Below the pieces are notes generated by a model, which saw nothing but the letters and a program-made list of their open reading frames with translations, had not been told where the DNA came from and made no database searches. Positions 42,628-52,591 of a stretch of 64,000 nt of DNA are shown here, piece by piece. Position 1 is the stretch's first letter; the number at the start of each line of letters is the position of its first letter. This DNA comes from Mangrovicoccus sp049603835. GTDB taxonomy: Bacteria; Pseudomonadota; Alphaproteobacteria; Rhodobacterales; Rhodobacteraceae. A program made the translations under genes and the position numbers. The stretch lies in assembly GCA_049603835.1 (NCBI GenBank), contig JBMYSZ010000007.1, positions 75,056 to 139,055 of the forward strand, read 5' to 3'.

Positions 42628-45600
42628 CTATTCCGCGGCACGTAATTCTCCGGCTGAGTTGCCAGAGCCTAGGCTGGTTTCCGCATCCTCATCCCACAAA
42701 ATCACCGGGTTCTGAGTGCGTCTTGCGCGACGGCGCAGCACCCAATCTTCGGCGGCTCGGCTGCCCCGTCCGCCGGTTGCCCGGGCAATCCAGCGCAAAA
42801 TAACCAGCGCATATGTATGCGCCCAGACCCGCAGCGCCAGCATAGCCGGAGTGAAAACCAGGGTCAGCGCCGTGGCAATGCCCAGACCAAAAACCACCGC
42901 TGTTGCCAGCTGTTTCCACCAAAGCGCAGTTGGGCTGTCGATGGTCGCGCCGCCATTCACAAAATCAAGCGAAAGACCGAACATCATCGGCGCCAACCCG
43001 GCCATAGTGGTCAAAGTGGTTAGCAATACCGGACGGATCCGCGTTTCGGCCGTGCGCACGATCGCCTCGATCCGGGGCATGTAATGGCTGTATTCCTGAT
43101 ATGTGTCGATCAGCACGATATTATTATTCACGACAATACCCGCCAAAGCCACAACGCCCGTCCCGGTCATGATGATCGAGAAAGGCTGCTGCATGACCAG
43201 CATCCCGATCAGCACGCCCGCCGTGGACAACACTACCGCCAAAAGCACCAAAACCGCGTTATAAAAGCTGTTGAACTGGGCCAAGAGGATAATGAACATC
43301 AGCCCCAAAGCTCCGGCAAAAGCCGATTGCAAGAAAGCCGCGCTTTCGGCCTGATCCTCTTGATCGCCGGTCCATTCCCATTCCACCCCTAAGGGCAGGG
43401 GCTTTTCCTCTTCGAGCCATTTGGTCAGATAAGTGATGCGCTCATTGGCATTGATCAACTGGCCATCATCATTGGTCAGATCCGGCGCCACATTGGCTTT
43501 GACGTCATAATAGCGCTGCTGATCCGTGCGGTTGATGGTGGCGATCTTCTTGACCGGTTCAATGGTGATGAAGTTCGACAAAGGCACAGAGCCATTGGCG
43601 GTCTGCAATTTCAGTGAATTCAAGGTCGAGAGCAGGCGATATTCCTGCGGCAGCCGGGCGCGGATTTCGATTTCGTCATCGGAACTATCGACCCGCATTT
43701 CATCAAGCAAAATGCCATTGGTTATCAACTGCACCATGCCGCCAATAGTGGCCACATCCGCCCCATAGCGGCCTGCTTGGGCCACATCCACATTGATTTG
43801 CCAGTCGATGCCAGGCAGGGGCAGGGTGTCTTCCACATCGATGAGACCTGTGGTGGCCTCAAATTCCGCGCGGATCAGCTGAGTCGCTTCGGTCAAACTC
43901 TGCCAGTCATCGCCTTTGAGGCGCAGATGCACAGGTTTCCCCTGGGCCGGGCCTTGGGCCAGCTCTTGCGCTTCGGCATAGATGCCTGGGATTTTATCGA
44001 TCTCTGCTTGAACCCGGTCTAGCACCGCATTGCCGTCATAATAGGGATCAACGGATTCCCGCAGCAAAAGCTGTTTCAACCAAGAGCCTTCGACCGGAAT
44101 ACGCGGGCGGTCATCCCAAGGGATGGTTTCAAACTGCACCTGACCGATCGTATCAGAGGGCGCTTGGCCGCCACCGGTATTTTGGTTCAGCCCGCCTTCG
44201 CCAGCAAAGGCAAAAGCGGTAAAGACGCCTTCGGTATTCAGCACGACCTCTTCGACCTGACGAACCAAAGCGTCTTTGTCCTCAAGCGAAAGATTGCCCC
44301 GCGCCCGGACATAGACCTGGGCCTGTTCCGGCTCGGTTTCCACAAAGAACTCAACGCCGTAATTGTTTTGGCTGAAGGTGCCAAAGACCATGACCACAAA
44401 GCCCACAACCGCCGCAATCGTCACCACCGGCATCACCGGATTGGCAGCGATAAAGGCGATGAAATGGCCAAATGCGGTACGGCGATAGCCGACTTTCAAC
44501 GGCGCCTCAGAGAAATGGCGCGGCAAGATGGCTTTGAGCGTGATGCTCAGCGCAATCGCACCAATCAGGAACAAAGTCACAGCCAGAGGCATGGGGGCAT
44601 TATTGACCAGCAGCCAAGCGCCCAAACCGGTCACCAGCAAAGACACCAGCGCCAGCCCCGCTCGGACCGGCCAGGCCAATCCTTGCAGATGGTCAGAGCT
44701 ATGTTGCGAGGCGCGGCTGATCCGTCCCGCCACACCGCCCATCACCGGCAGATAGATCAACGCGACGATCAGCGAGGCCGACAGAACAAAGATCAGCGTG
44801 ACCGGCAGCATCCCCATGAATTCACCGGGAATACCAGGCCAAAACAGCATGGGCAAAAAGGCGCAAAGCGTCGTCGCGGTCGAGGACACAATCGGCCAAA
44901 ACATGCGTTTTGACCCTTCCACATAAGCACGCATGGGGCCTTGGCCTTCGGAAATGCGGCGCTCGGAATATTCCACCACCACAATCGCCCCATCCACCAG
45001 CATCCCCACTGCCAGGATCAGACCGAACATGACGATATTGGAAATCGACACGCCCATAAGCGCCAAAAAGGCAAAGCAGAGCAGGAAAGAGGTCGGGATA
45101 GCAAACCCTACCAAAAAGGCCGCACGCCCACCAAGCGAAGCCAAAACCACGATCATCACCAGTGAGACAGCGGTCAAGACAGAGCCTTCGAGCTGCTGCA
45201 CCATGCTTTCCACCTGGAAGCTGAGATCATTGGAGGGCTGCACCTGCACCGCGGCGCGCAGATCATCGGGCCAGGTTTCCAACTCGGCCTCCACCTCGGC
45301 GCGGATCATTTTGGCGGTGTCGATCAGGTTGAAGCCTTTGCGCTTCACCACTTGCAGCGCCACGGTTTTTTCGCCGTCAAACCGTGCTGTCCCGGCCCGG
45401 TCCTCAAAGGTCAGGCGAATATCTGTGATATCCGACAGGGTGACGATCCGGTCGCCATTGGTTTTGATCGGCAGATTGAAGATATCCGAGCTTTCGTCAA
45501 AGGAAGACGGGATCTTCACCGCGAAAGCGCCCGAGGCCGTTTCCACCTCATCAGCTGCGATTAGCTGGTTGTTATTGCGCACAGCACTGATCAGTTCTGC

Positions 45601-46197
45601 GGCGGTGATGTTATAGGATTCCAGCTTGACCGGGTCGATAATCACCTCGACCATTTCATCGCGGAAACCGGCCAATACCGCCTCTAGCACCGCATCTTTG
45701 GCCTCCAGCCGGTCCTGCAATTTCTTGGTCAAATGCACCAAGCTGCGTTCCGGGACATTACCGGTCAGGCTGACAATGATGATGGGAAATTCGCTGAAAT
45801 TGATTTCGTTGATGGAATATTGATCGGCGCCAGAGGGAAATTTTGCCTCGGCGTTATTCATGGCGTCGCGCACATCGGCCATGATCCTGGATTTGTCCCA
45901 GCCGAACTCGAATTCCAGGGCAACGCCCGCATAGCCTTCGGAGGCGAGTGAATTCATCACCTTCAACCCGTCCAGATCGGCCAGCTCGGTTTCCATGGTT
46001 TTGACCAGCAGTTTTTCACTGTCTTGGGCCGAAATACCGGGGAAGGGCACTGATACAAAAAGCATCGGGATTTCGATATCCGGCTCGCCTTCTTTCGGCA
46101 AAACCGCATAGCAATAGCCGCCCACAATCAGCGAAAGCGCGATAAAGGCGATGACCATACGCGCCCGGTTGGACGCCCAATCTACCAATCCGATCAT
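42628..46197 (-). CDS. RND efflux transporter, inner-membrane pump subunit
   Basis: An 1189-residue AcrB-type (hydrophobe/amphiphile efflux) pump with the usual 12 membrane segments and two large periplasmic loops. The membrane Asp of the proton relay lies in LAVGMLVDGAIVVVEYSERR (TM4). It is larger than E. coli AcrB (1049), with a longer linker around residues 500-580 and a charged C-terminal tail. It overlaps the adaptor gene by 4 bp. No outer-membrane channel gene is adjacent. The substrate range cannot be deduced. Confidence 0.92.
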   Translation of the reverse strand: MIGLVDWASNRARMVIAFIALSLIVGGYCYAVLPKEGEPDIEIPMLFVSVPFPGISAQDSEKLLVKTMETELADLDGLKVMNSLASEGYAGVALEFEFGWDKSRIMADVRDAMNNAEAKFPSGADQYSINEINFSEFPIIIVSLTGNVPERSLVHLTKKLQDRLEAKDAVLEAVLAGFRDEMVEVIIDPVKLESYNITAAELISAVRNNNQLIAADEVETASGAFAVKIPSSFDESSDIFNLPIKTNGDRIVTLSDITDIRLTFEDRAGTARFDGEKTVALQVVKRKGFNLIDTAKMIRAEVEAELETWPDDLRAAVQVQPSNDLSFQVESMVQQLEGSVLTAVSLVMIVVLASLGGRAAFLVGFAIPTSFLLCFAFLALMGVSISNIVMFGLILAVGMLVDGAIVVVEYSERRISEGQGPMRAYVEGSKRMFWPIVSSTATTLCAFLPMLFWPGIPGEFMGMLPVTLIFVLSASLIVALIYLPVMGGVAGRISRASQHSSDHLQGLAWPVRAGLALVSLLVTGLGAWLLVNNAPMPLAVTLFLIGAIALSITLKAILPRHFSEAPLKVGYRRTAFGHFIAFIAANPVMPVVTIAAVVGFVVMVFGTFSQNNYGVEFFVETEPEQAQVYVRARGNLSLEDKDALVRQVEEVVLNTEGVFTAFAFAGEGGLNQNTGGGQAPSDTIGQVQFETIPWDDRPRIPVEGSWLKQLLLRESVDPYYDGNAVLDRVQAEIDKIPGIYAEAQELAQGPAQGKPVHLRLKGDDWQSLTEATQLIRAEFEATTGLIDVEDTLPLPGIDWQINVDVAQAGRYGADVATIGGMVQLITNGILLDEMRVDSSDDEIEIRARLPQEYRLLSTLNSLKLQTANGSVPLSNFITIEPVKKIATINRTDQQRYYDVKANVAPDLTNDDGQLINANERITYLTKWLEEEKPLPLGVEWEWTGDQEDQAESAAFLQSAFAGALGLMFIILLAQFNSFYNAVLVLLAVVLSTAGVLIGMLVMQQPFSIIMTGTGVVALAGIVVNNNIVLIDTYQEYSHYMPRIEAIVRTAETRIRPVLLTTLTTMAGLAPMMFGLSLDFVNGGATIDSPTALWWKQLATAVVFGLGIATALTLVFTPAMLALRVWAHTYALVILRWIARATGGRGSRAAEDWVLRRRARRTQNPVILWDEDAETSLGSGNSAGELRAAE

Positions 46198-47303
46198 AGA
46201 CGTTCCCCCGGTGCCAAAGCGATGACAGGCACGCCATCATTCACATATTCCTGACCGACCGTGATCAGCTGCACACTATCGGGCAAGCCGCGCACCAACA
46301 TGCCTTCGGGCGTGTCGCGGACAATTTCCACGGGCGCAAAGGCGGCTTGGCTTTGGGCATCCACCAAACGCACGCCCATTTCGCCGCTATCATTAAGGGT
46401 CAGCGCGGATTGCGGGATCAGATGCGCGCGGCTGCCTTCGGCTGAAATCGCCATTTCCACGGTTTGACCATCGCGAATGCTAAGATCCGGATTTTCGACC
46501 GTAACATCGACTTCGAATGTGCGGGTTGCGGGATCGGAGGAGCGCGCCACAAAGGACACAGTGCCGGTGATAACCCGACCATCGGTAAGCCGCGCGGTGA
46601 CCGGAGCGCCAAGCTTGACCGCGCTCACTTGGGTTTCGGGTAAATATCCAACCAGTTTGATCGGGTCGAGCTGGATCACAGTCGCGCAATCACTGCCGGC
46701 TTGTAATAATGTGCCCAGCTCTGCCGCATCTGTTTCCAACAGCCCATCAAACGGCGCGGTGATTTGCAAATGCCCCATAGCCCATTCCGCTTGCTGCACG
46801 GCTGCTAAGGCTGCTTCATAGGTCGCTTTCGCGGCAACTGCTGCGGTTTCCGAACGATAGCCGCCTTCGGCCAAGCGACTGGCAGCGGTATTGGAAATTT
46901 CCGCCTCTGCCAGTTGCGCGCGGGCTTGGGCCAGGGTTGCGGGGCGTGTTCCAGGCTCAATTTCGCACAGAAGCTGCCCTTTGGTCACAAAATTGCCTTT
47001 GCGCAGCGGGGTAGAGATCACCAGACCTTCGATCTGCGATTTCACCGCAACTTGCCGATCCGCCTCGGTCCGGCCTCGCAAGATCACCCGGTTATCCACG
47101 TCAATCGCGTCGCTTTTAATCGCCACAACCGCCACATGGCCTGGGGGCAATTCAGATGCAGATGCCGGTTTTTTTTGCGTCTCGGGGGCGGGCTCCTCTG
47201 GGGTGGCGGTTGTGTCAGCTGCAAATAGCAGATCCCGTTCAAAAACCAGGACATAAAGGCCAATCGCGACCAATATCGCGGTGAATATCGATGTGAGTCT
47301 CAT
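46194..47303 (-). CDS. RND efflux periplasmic adaptor (membrane fusion protein)
   Basis: A 369-residue adaptor with an N-terminal anchor (TSIFTAILVAIGLYVLVF), lipoyl/hairpin region (VKSQIEGLVISTPLRKGNFVTKGQLL...ITAPFDGLLE) and beta-barrel/MP domains. ATG 47303 is chosen: it places the anchor first and has AGGA 10 nt upstream. The frame continues to 47546 but has no ribosome site. It connects the pump to an outer-membrane channel encoded elsewhere. Confidence 0.9.
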   Translation of the reverse strand: MRLTSIFTAILVAIGLYVLVFERDLLFAADTTATPEEPAPETQKKPASASELPPGHVAVVAIKSDAIDVDNRVILRGRTEADRQVAVKSQIEGLVISTPLRKGNFVTKGQLLCEIEPGTRPATLAQARAQLAEAEISNTAASRLAEGGYRSETAAVAAKATYEAALAAVQQAEWAMGHLQITAPFDGLLETDAAELGTLLQAGSDCATVIQLDPIKLVGYLPETQVSAVKLGAPVTARLTDGRVITGTVSFVARSSDPATRTFEVDVTVENPDLSIRDGQTVEMAISAEGSRAHLIPQSALTLNDSGEMGVRLVDAQSQAAFAPVEIVRDTPEGMLVRGLPDSVQLITVGQEYVNDGVPVIALAPGERL

Positions 47304-47523
47304 ACCGGTGGCAATCCTAAAACTGGGCTGAGGGTGACCTAAGCGGAAACACGAACAATTCAATACAAATTGAACTGACCAGTTTAAATTAATCGCATTT
47401 ACATTACGGTTCAAGCCACCCAAAGGCCAGGTCACAAATAAGTCCGGTATGGAATTACTGGACAGGCTTGGCATTTCCTGAAACTTGCCTGTAAACAGGC
47501 GCGCAAAAGCCAAGGAGAACAGG

Positions 47524-48183
47524 GTGAGCAATTCCGATAGCTTCATTGATGAGGTAAACGAAGCGGTCCGGCGTGATGCGCTTTTGATGTATGCGCGCCG
47601 CTATGGCTGGATCGTCGCCCTGATTGTCATCGCGATTGTTGGCGGGGCAAGCTATTTCGAATGGCAAAAGGCGCAAGCTGCCGCACGTGCAAAGGCGAAT
47701 GGCTCTGCTTTGATTGCTGCCGTCGAGTCGCCTGAGAATTCTGTTCGGCTGCTCAAACTGCAGGAATTGCGGCTCGAAGGCCCGTCGGAAAATCTGCGCG
47801 TGATTCTTGAGGCTGGTGTGCTGTCGACCGAAGATAGCTTGGCTGCCGCGGATCTGTTGCGCGATTTTATCGCTAATGAAACCGTAGAGCCGGTCTATCG
47901 CGATCTTGCCCGGCTTAAATTGGTGCAGCTGCCGGAGAACCCACTTTTGTCGCAAGAACGCCTGCGTCTTCTAGAGCCATTGACGATTGCCGGAAACTCG
48001 TTTCGCCCATTGGCGTTAGAGCTGACAGCCTTGTTGCATGTGGAGCGGAACGAAACCCAGGACGCTTTGGGTATTTTGTATGAGCTGGCGCAATCGGCGG
48101 AAATAGGCCCGGCCCAAGGGCAGCGGGTCGCGCGCATGATCGTCGCGCTTGGGGGTGATCTCAGCGAAGCTGGGCTGAATTAG
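47524..48183 (+). CDS. YfgM-like ancillary membrane protein upstream of BamB
   Basis: A 219-residue protein starting at GTG 47524 (AAGGAG 6 nt upstream; the GTG/ATG-like 47485 extension lacks one). It has a cytoplasmic N-terminus, one membrane segment (about 29-46, WIVALIVIAIVGGASYF) and a helical TPR-like periplasmic domain. The position directly before bamB and der matches E. coli yfgM, whose product associates with SecYEG and periplasmic chaperones. bamB follows after 10 bp. Function here is inferred from synteny. Confidence 0.8.
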   Translation: MSNSDSFIDEVNEAVRRDALLMYARRYGWIVALIVIAIVGGASYFEWQKAQAAARAKANGSALIAAVESPENSVRLLKLQELRLEGPSENLRVILEAGVLSTEDSLAAADLLRDFIANETVEPVYRDLARLKLVQLPENPLLSQERLRLLEPLTIAGNSFRPLALELTALLHVERNETQDALGILYELAQSAEIGPAQGQRVARMIVALGGDLSEAGLN

Positions 48184-48193
48184 GATCGCTATT

Positions 48194-49618
48194 GTGCAAC
48201 AGGCGCGGATTGCAAATCTGAAAGAATGGATGCGGGCGGGCAGCATAGCCGGGCTGCTTTTGGGATTGGCTGCATGTCAGAATGACCCCAATTTGGCGGG
48301 CCAACGCTATGATCTTCGCGAGATTGATCAAGCCGCGGAGGTTCTGGCGCTTGATAGCGACTCTGATCCGCGCGCCCAAGGCGGGGAGCCGCCAGAAACC
48401 GTGAAGCGGACAGAGCAGCGCCCCTACCAGGTCACTGGCGAGCCAGCTCCGCTGCGTCTGCCTGCACCGCAAAATCTGAGCTCCTGGACCCATTTCGGGT
48501 CTAATTCCGGCCATCTGATCCCGCATCTTGCGCTTCGCAACGCGCCGCTGACCCGGGTTTGGGCGACGGATATTGGCGAGGGCAATACCAAACGCATGCG
48601 CTTGACCGCCCGGCCCGTGGTGCAAGGTGACCGGATCTTTGTGATGGATAGCCATTCCATGGTCAGTGCTTTGAACAGCTCTGGCCAGGTGATTTGGCAA
48701 AAAAGCCTGGTTCCGGCCGGGGAAAAACCTGGCGAAGCCCTAAGCGGTGGACTGGCCATCCACGGCGGACAAATTTTCGCAACGACCGGCTATGGGCGCT
48801 TGCATGCACTGAACGCAGCCACGGGCGCGGTGGAATGGACCCAAAGCCTGGGCGCGGCGGCGACGACGGCTCCGGCGGTTGACGGCGGGCTAGTCTATGT
48901 CACCACCCGCAATGCCCGCGGCTGGGCCATCGATACCGGCACAGGGCGGATCGTCTGGGAATTAGAAGGCGTCGAAGCCACGGCCAGCACCATCGCGGCT
49001 GGGAGTCCGGCAGTGGGCGGGCGCCTCGCGCTTTTCCCATTGGGGAATACCGAATTGGCCGGGGTGTTGAAACAAGGGGGCGTCTCACTTTGGTCGGCCT
49101 CCGTATCGGGCCAGCGGGCTGGTCGGCCATATGGCGTCTTTGGCGGTGTGTCCGGCGCGCCGGTAATCAGCGGCGACACAATCTATGCGGCAACTGCGGC
49201 TGGTCGCTTGATCGCGCTAGACGCGGCTTCGGGCAATCGTGTTTGGACAGCGCTAGAAGGCGCGGGCGGCGGCGGCATCCAAGTCGTGGGCAATGCGATT
49301 TTCCTGATCTCCGATGATGCGGAACTGCTGCGCCTCAATAGCAGCGATGGCAGCCGCGTCTGGTCAGCCACTCTGCCGCAATATCTGAACGAAAAAATCC
49401 TGCGCCGGCGCGAAGTCTTTGCCCATTACGGGCCGATTCTGGCAGGCGGGCGGCTAATTACCTTGTCCAATGACGCAACAATGCGCGAAGTAGATCCGAA
49501 TTCCGGTTCCTTGATCCGCGTGACAGAGCTGCCAGGCCCTGCGGCGATGGATCCGATTGTGGTTGGCGGGACGCTCTACATCATGACCGCCGATGGAGTC
49601 TTGCACGCCTATCGTTAG
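48194..49618 (+). CDS. bamB: outer-membrane assembly lipoprotein BamB-like (PQQ-type beta-propeller)
   Basis: A 474-residue lipoprotein starting at GTG 48194 with AGGA 8 nt upstream. The signal ends in the lipobox LAAC (lipidated Cys 28). It continues as an eight-bladed propeller built of PQQ-like repeats (GRLHALNAATGAVEWTQSLG; GRLIALDAASGNRVWTAL; GVLHAYR). BamB helps BamA fold outer-membrane proteins. The yfgM-like/bamB/der order supports the identification. Confidence 0.9.
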   Translation: MQQARIANLKEWMRAGSIAGLLLGLAACQNDPNLAGQRYDLREIDQAAEVLALDSDSDPRAQGGEPPETVKRTEQRPYQVTGEPAPLRLPAPQNLSSWTHFGSNSGHLIPHLALRNAPLTRVWATDIGEGNTKRMRLTARPVVQGDRIFVMDSHSMVSALNSSGQVIWQKSLVPAGEKPGEALSGGLAIHGGQIFATTGYGRLHALNAATGAVEWTQSLGAAATTAPAVDGGLVYVTTRNARGWAIDTGTGRIVWELEGVEATASTIAAGSPAVGGRLALFPLGNTELAGVLKQGGVSLWSASVSGQRAGRPYGVFGGVSGAPVISGDTIYAATAAGRLIALDAASGNRVWTALEGAGGGGIQVVGNAIFLISDDAELLRLNSSDGSRVWSATLPQYLNEKILRRREVFAHYGPILAGGRLITLSNDATMREVDPNSGSLIRVTELPGPAAMDPIVVGGTLYIMTADGVLHAYR

Positions 49619-49656
49619 ACCTATATTGCTCCGCGCCTGAACCTTGCGGAGCAGTC

Positions 49657-51105
49657 ATGTCCTTCACCCTCGCCATTGTCGGTCGCCCAAATGTGGGCAA
49701 ATCGACCTTATTCAACCGTCTTGTTGGCAAACGCCTAGCTTTGGTCGATGACCAACCCGGCGTCACGCGCGATTTGCGTGAGGGCGAAGCGCGGCTTGGC
49801 GATTTACGCTTCACCGTCATCGATACGGCGGGGCTTGAGCTTGCCAATGATGAAAGCCTGCAAGGCCGGATGCGGAAATTGACCGAACGCGCGGTTGATA
49901 TGGCCGATATCTGCTTGTTCATGGTGGATGCACGGGCGGGGATTACCCCGGTTGATCAAGAATTTGCCGATATTTTACGGCGCCGCTCTAGCCATGTGAT
50001 TTTGGCCTGCAACAAAGCCGAAGGCCGTGCCGGAGAGGCGGGCTTGATCGATGCTTATGCGCTTGGTCTAGGCGAACCCTTGGGGATTTCGGCAGAGCAT
50101 GGCGAAGGCATGGGCGATCTGTTGGGCGCGCTCATTCCGCTGAGCGATGCTTTCGAGGAAGAGGCCCGCGCCCGCGAAGCGGAAACCGATATCGATGTGG
50201 AAGATGGCGAAGCGGATCTGCCCTCAGGCAAGCCGTTGCAAGTAGCCGTTGTCGGTCGCCCAAATGCAGGAAAATCTACGCTTATCAATGCTTTGATCGG
50301 TGAAGACCGCTTGCTGACGGGGCCTGAAGCCGGGATAACCCGTGATGCGATATCTCTGACCTTTGATTGGGATGACCAGCCGGTTCGGATATTCGACACG
50401 GCGGGGATGCGCAAAAAGGCAAAGGTCCAAGATAAGGTTGAAAAACTATCGGTTGCCGATGGGTTGCGGGCGGTGAAATTCGCCGAAGTGGTCGTCGTGT
50501 TACTTGATGCGGCGATTCCCTTTGAGCAGCAGGATTTGCGCATCGCCGATTTGGCCGAGCGGGAAGGGCGCGCAGTCGTTGTGGCCGTCAATAAATGGGA
50601 TTTGGAAGAAGACCGTTCCGGCAAACTGGCCGAGCTGAAAGAAGCCTTTGAGCGGCTCTTGCCGCAGCTGCGCGGCGCGCCTTTGATCACCGTGTCGGCG
50701 AAAACTGGCCGCGGTCTCAATCGGTTACGTGATGCGGTGTTGAAAGCCCATGAGGTCTGGAACCGCCGGGTGACCACGGCTCAGCTTAATCGCTGGCTCA
50801 CTGGCATGTTAGAGGCGCATCCGCCGCCAGCGCCGGGCGGCCGCCGGATTAAGCTGCGCTATATGACCCAGGCGAAAACTCGACCGCCGGGTTTTGTGGT
50901 GATGTGTAGCCATCCCGATAAGCTGGCGGAAAGTTACAAGCGCTATCTGATCAATGGGTTGAGAGACGATTTTGATATGCCCGGAACACCGATTAGGCTG
51001 TTTTTCCGTGGCCAATCAGAGGCGAACCCTTTCAAAGGCCGCAAAAAATCTACACCTTCGCGTTTGCGTAAACATTTGGGAAAAAAACCACTGGGCGAGA
51101 AATAA
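49657..51105 (+). CDS. der: ribosome-associated GTPase Der (EngA)
   Basis: A 482-residue double-G-domain GTPase. First domain GRPNVGKS (8-15) with DTAGLE; second GRPNAGKS with DTAGMRKKAKV and NKWDL. The C-terminal KH-like domain (PGGRRIKLRYMTQ...FDMPGTPIRLFFRG) binds rRNA. Der is needed for 50S subunit maturation. The P-loop Ala in the second domain replaces the commoner Val. Closed by a terminator. Confidence 0.97.
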   Translation: MSFTLAIVGRPNVGKSTLFNRLVGKRLALVDDQPGVTRDLREGEARLGDLRFTVIDTAGLELANDESLQGRMRKLTERAVDMADICLFMVDARAGITPVDQEFADILRRRSSHVILACNKAEGRAGEAGLIDAYALGLGEPLGISAEHGEGMGDLLGALIPLSDAFEEEARAREAETDIDVEDGEADLPSGKPLQVAVVGRPNAGKSTLINALIGEDRLLTGPEAGITRDAISLTFDWDDQPVRIFDTAGMRKKAKVQDKVEKLSVADGLRAVKFAEVVVVLLDAAIPFEQQDLRIADLAEREGRAVVVAVNKWDLEEDRSGKLAELKEAFERLLPQLRGAPLITVSAKTGRGLNRLRDAVLKAHEVWNRRVTTAQLNRWLTGMLEAHPPPAPGGRRIKLRYMTQAKTRPPGFVVMCSHPDKLAESYKRYLINGLRDDFDMPGTPIRLFFRGQSEANPFKGRKKSTPSRLRKHLGKKPLGEK

Positions 51106-51126
51106 GAGCCTGAGATTTGAAAAAAA

Positions 51127-51163
51127 CGCAGCCCATATTTTCAATGGGTTGCGCTTTGTTTTT
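51127..51163 (+). terminator. rho-independent terminator after der
   Basis: CGCAGCCCAT (51127-51136) pairs with ATGGGTTGCG (51144-51153; one G-U pair), followed by CTTTGTTTTT. An A-run on the left could let it also stop leftward serS transcripts. Confidence 0.88.
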
Positions 51164-51226
51164 AACCTAAGCCTGTATGCTGGCCTTTTGGGGAAAGTAT
51201 ATTCCCCAAAGTCTTAGAGGCGATTG

Positions 51227-52519
51227 TTAAACCAAATTGCCCTCGGGGCTCAGCATAGTTTTGCCGCCCAAATAAGGGTGCAGCACCTCTGGAAGTTGCA
51301 CGCCGCCCTCAGCCGTTTGGCCATTTTCCAGCACAGCAATCAGTGTCCGCCCGACAGCCAGCCCAGAGCCGTTGAGCGTATGCACGAATTGCGGCTTACC
51401 CCCTTCGGTTGGACGATAGCGGGCATTCATCCGCCGGGCCTGGAACGCGCCACAAGTGGATACAGAGCTGATTTCACGGTATTTATCCTGCCCGGGCAGC
51501 CAGACCTCAATGTCATGCGTGCGGATCGCGCCAAAGCCGATATCGCCGCTGCAAAGTTTAACAGTGCGATAAGGCAGCCCCAGTTTCTGCAAGATCCCCT
51601 CGGCGCAGCCAGTCATGCGCTCATGTTCCGCTTCGCTGTCTTCGGGCTTGGTGATCGACACCATTTCGACTTTTTCGAACTGATGTTGCCGCAGCATGCC
51701 GGAAGTATCGCGCCCGGCGCTGCCGGCTTCTGACCGGAAACATTGGGTATGGGCCACAAACCGGCGTGGCAGATAATTTTCCTCTATAATCAAGTCATTG
51801 ACGATATTTGTTAAAGTGACTTCCGCTGTGGGAACCAGCCAAAAGCCTTCGCGGGTTTGATAGCTGTCTTCGCCAAATTTCGGCAATTGGCCGGTGCCAT
51901 AGAGCATCTCTTCGCGCACCAGAACCGGGGTCCAAGTCTCGGTCAAGCCGTTTTCGTCGATATGGGTGTTGAGCATGAACTGCGCCAGCGCCCGGTGAAT
52001 CCGTGCCACAGCCCCCGACAACACAACAAACCGTGCGCCAGACAGCTTGGCGGCTGTTTCGAAATCCATGCCGGGTTTGACGCCCTCAAGCTCGTAATGC
52101 TCTTTGGGAGTAAATTCGAAACTGCCGGGCTCACCCCAGCGGTTGATTTCTACATTGTCATCTTCGTCAGCGCCAAGCGGCACATCCTCGGCCATGATAT
52201 TTGGCAGCGCCATCAATAATGTGCGCAGCTCTTCATCCTGGGCCTTTGCCTCGGCCTCTAGCGCGGCGATTTCCGATTTCTTATCGGCCACCAAAGCCCG
52301 CAGACGCTCGAACTCGGCCTCATCGCCGCTGGCCTTTGCTTTGCCCACTTGTTTCGACGCGGCATTGCGGTCCGCGAGAGCAGTTTCAGCCGCATTGATT
52401 TTCGCACGCCGCGCCTCATCCAGGGCCAAAACCTGAGACGACACCCCACTCAGGCCCCGTTTTTCCATGGCTGCGTCAAATTCTGCGGGGTTTTCGCGGA
52501 TATAGCGGATGTCGTGCAT
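51227..52519 (-). CDS. serS: seryl-tRNA synthetase
   Basis: A 430-residue class II synthetase. The N-terminal coiled-coil arm (about 30-105) grips tRNA-Ser; motif 2 FRSEAGSAGRDTSGMLRQHQ and motif 3 GSGLAVGRTLIAVLEN are intact. ATG 52519 has a weak AAAGAGG upstream. It charges tRNA-Ser in the cytoplasm. Confidence 0.97.
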   Translation of the reverse strand: MHDIRYIRENPAEFDAAMEKRGLSGVSSQVLALDEARRAKINAAETALADRNAASKQVGKAKASGDEAEFERLRALVADKKSEIAALEAEAKAQDEELRTLLMALPNIMAEDVPLGADEDDNVEINRWGEPGSFEFTPKEHYELEGVKPGMDFETAAKLSGARFVVLSGAVARIHRALAQFMLNTHIDENGLTETWTPVLVREEMLYGTGQLPKFGEDSYQTREGFWLVPTAEVTLTNIVNDLIIEENYLPRRFVAHTQCFRSEAGSAGRDTSGMLRQHQFEKVEMVSITKPEDSEAEHERMTGCAEGILQKLGLPYRTVKLCSGDIGFGAIRTHDIEVWLPGQDKYREISSVSTCGAFQARRMNARYRPTEGGKPQFVHTLNGSGLAVGRTLIAVLENGQTAEGGVQLPEVLHPYLGGKTMLSPEGNLV

Positions 52520-52591
52520 GATCGCCTCTTTTGTCAGATGCGCGCCGGATAACGGATTTGCGCCGCCGGGCCAAGGCTGCTTTGTTGCGGA

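Noticed and set aside
47304..47546. N-terminal extension of the RND adaptor gene
   Set aside because: The extra 81 residues precede a perfect anchor sequence and lack a ribosome site; the stretch overlaps the start region of the divergent YfgM-like gene.
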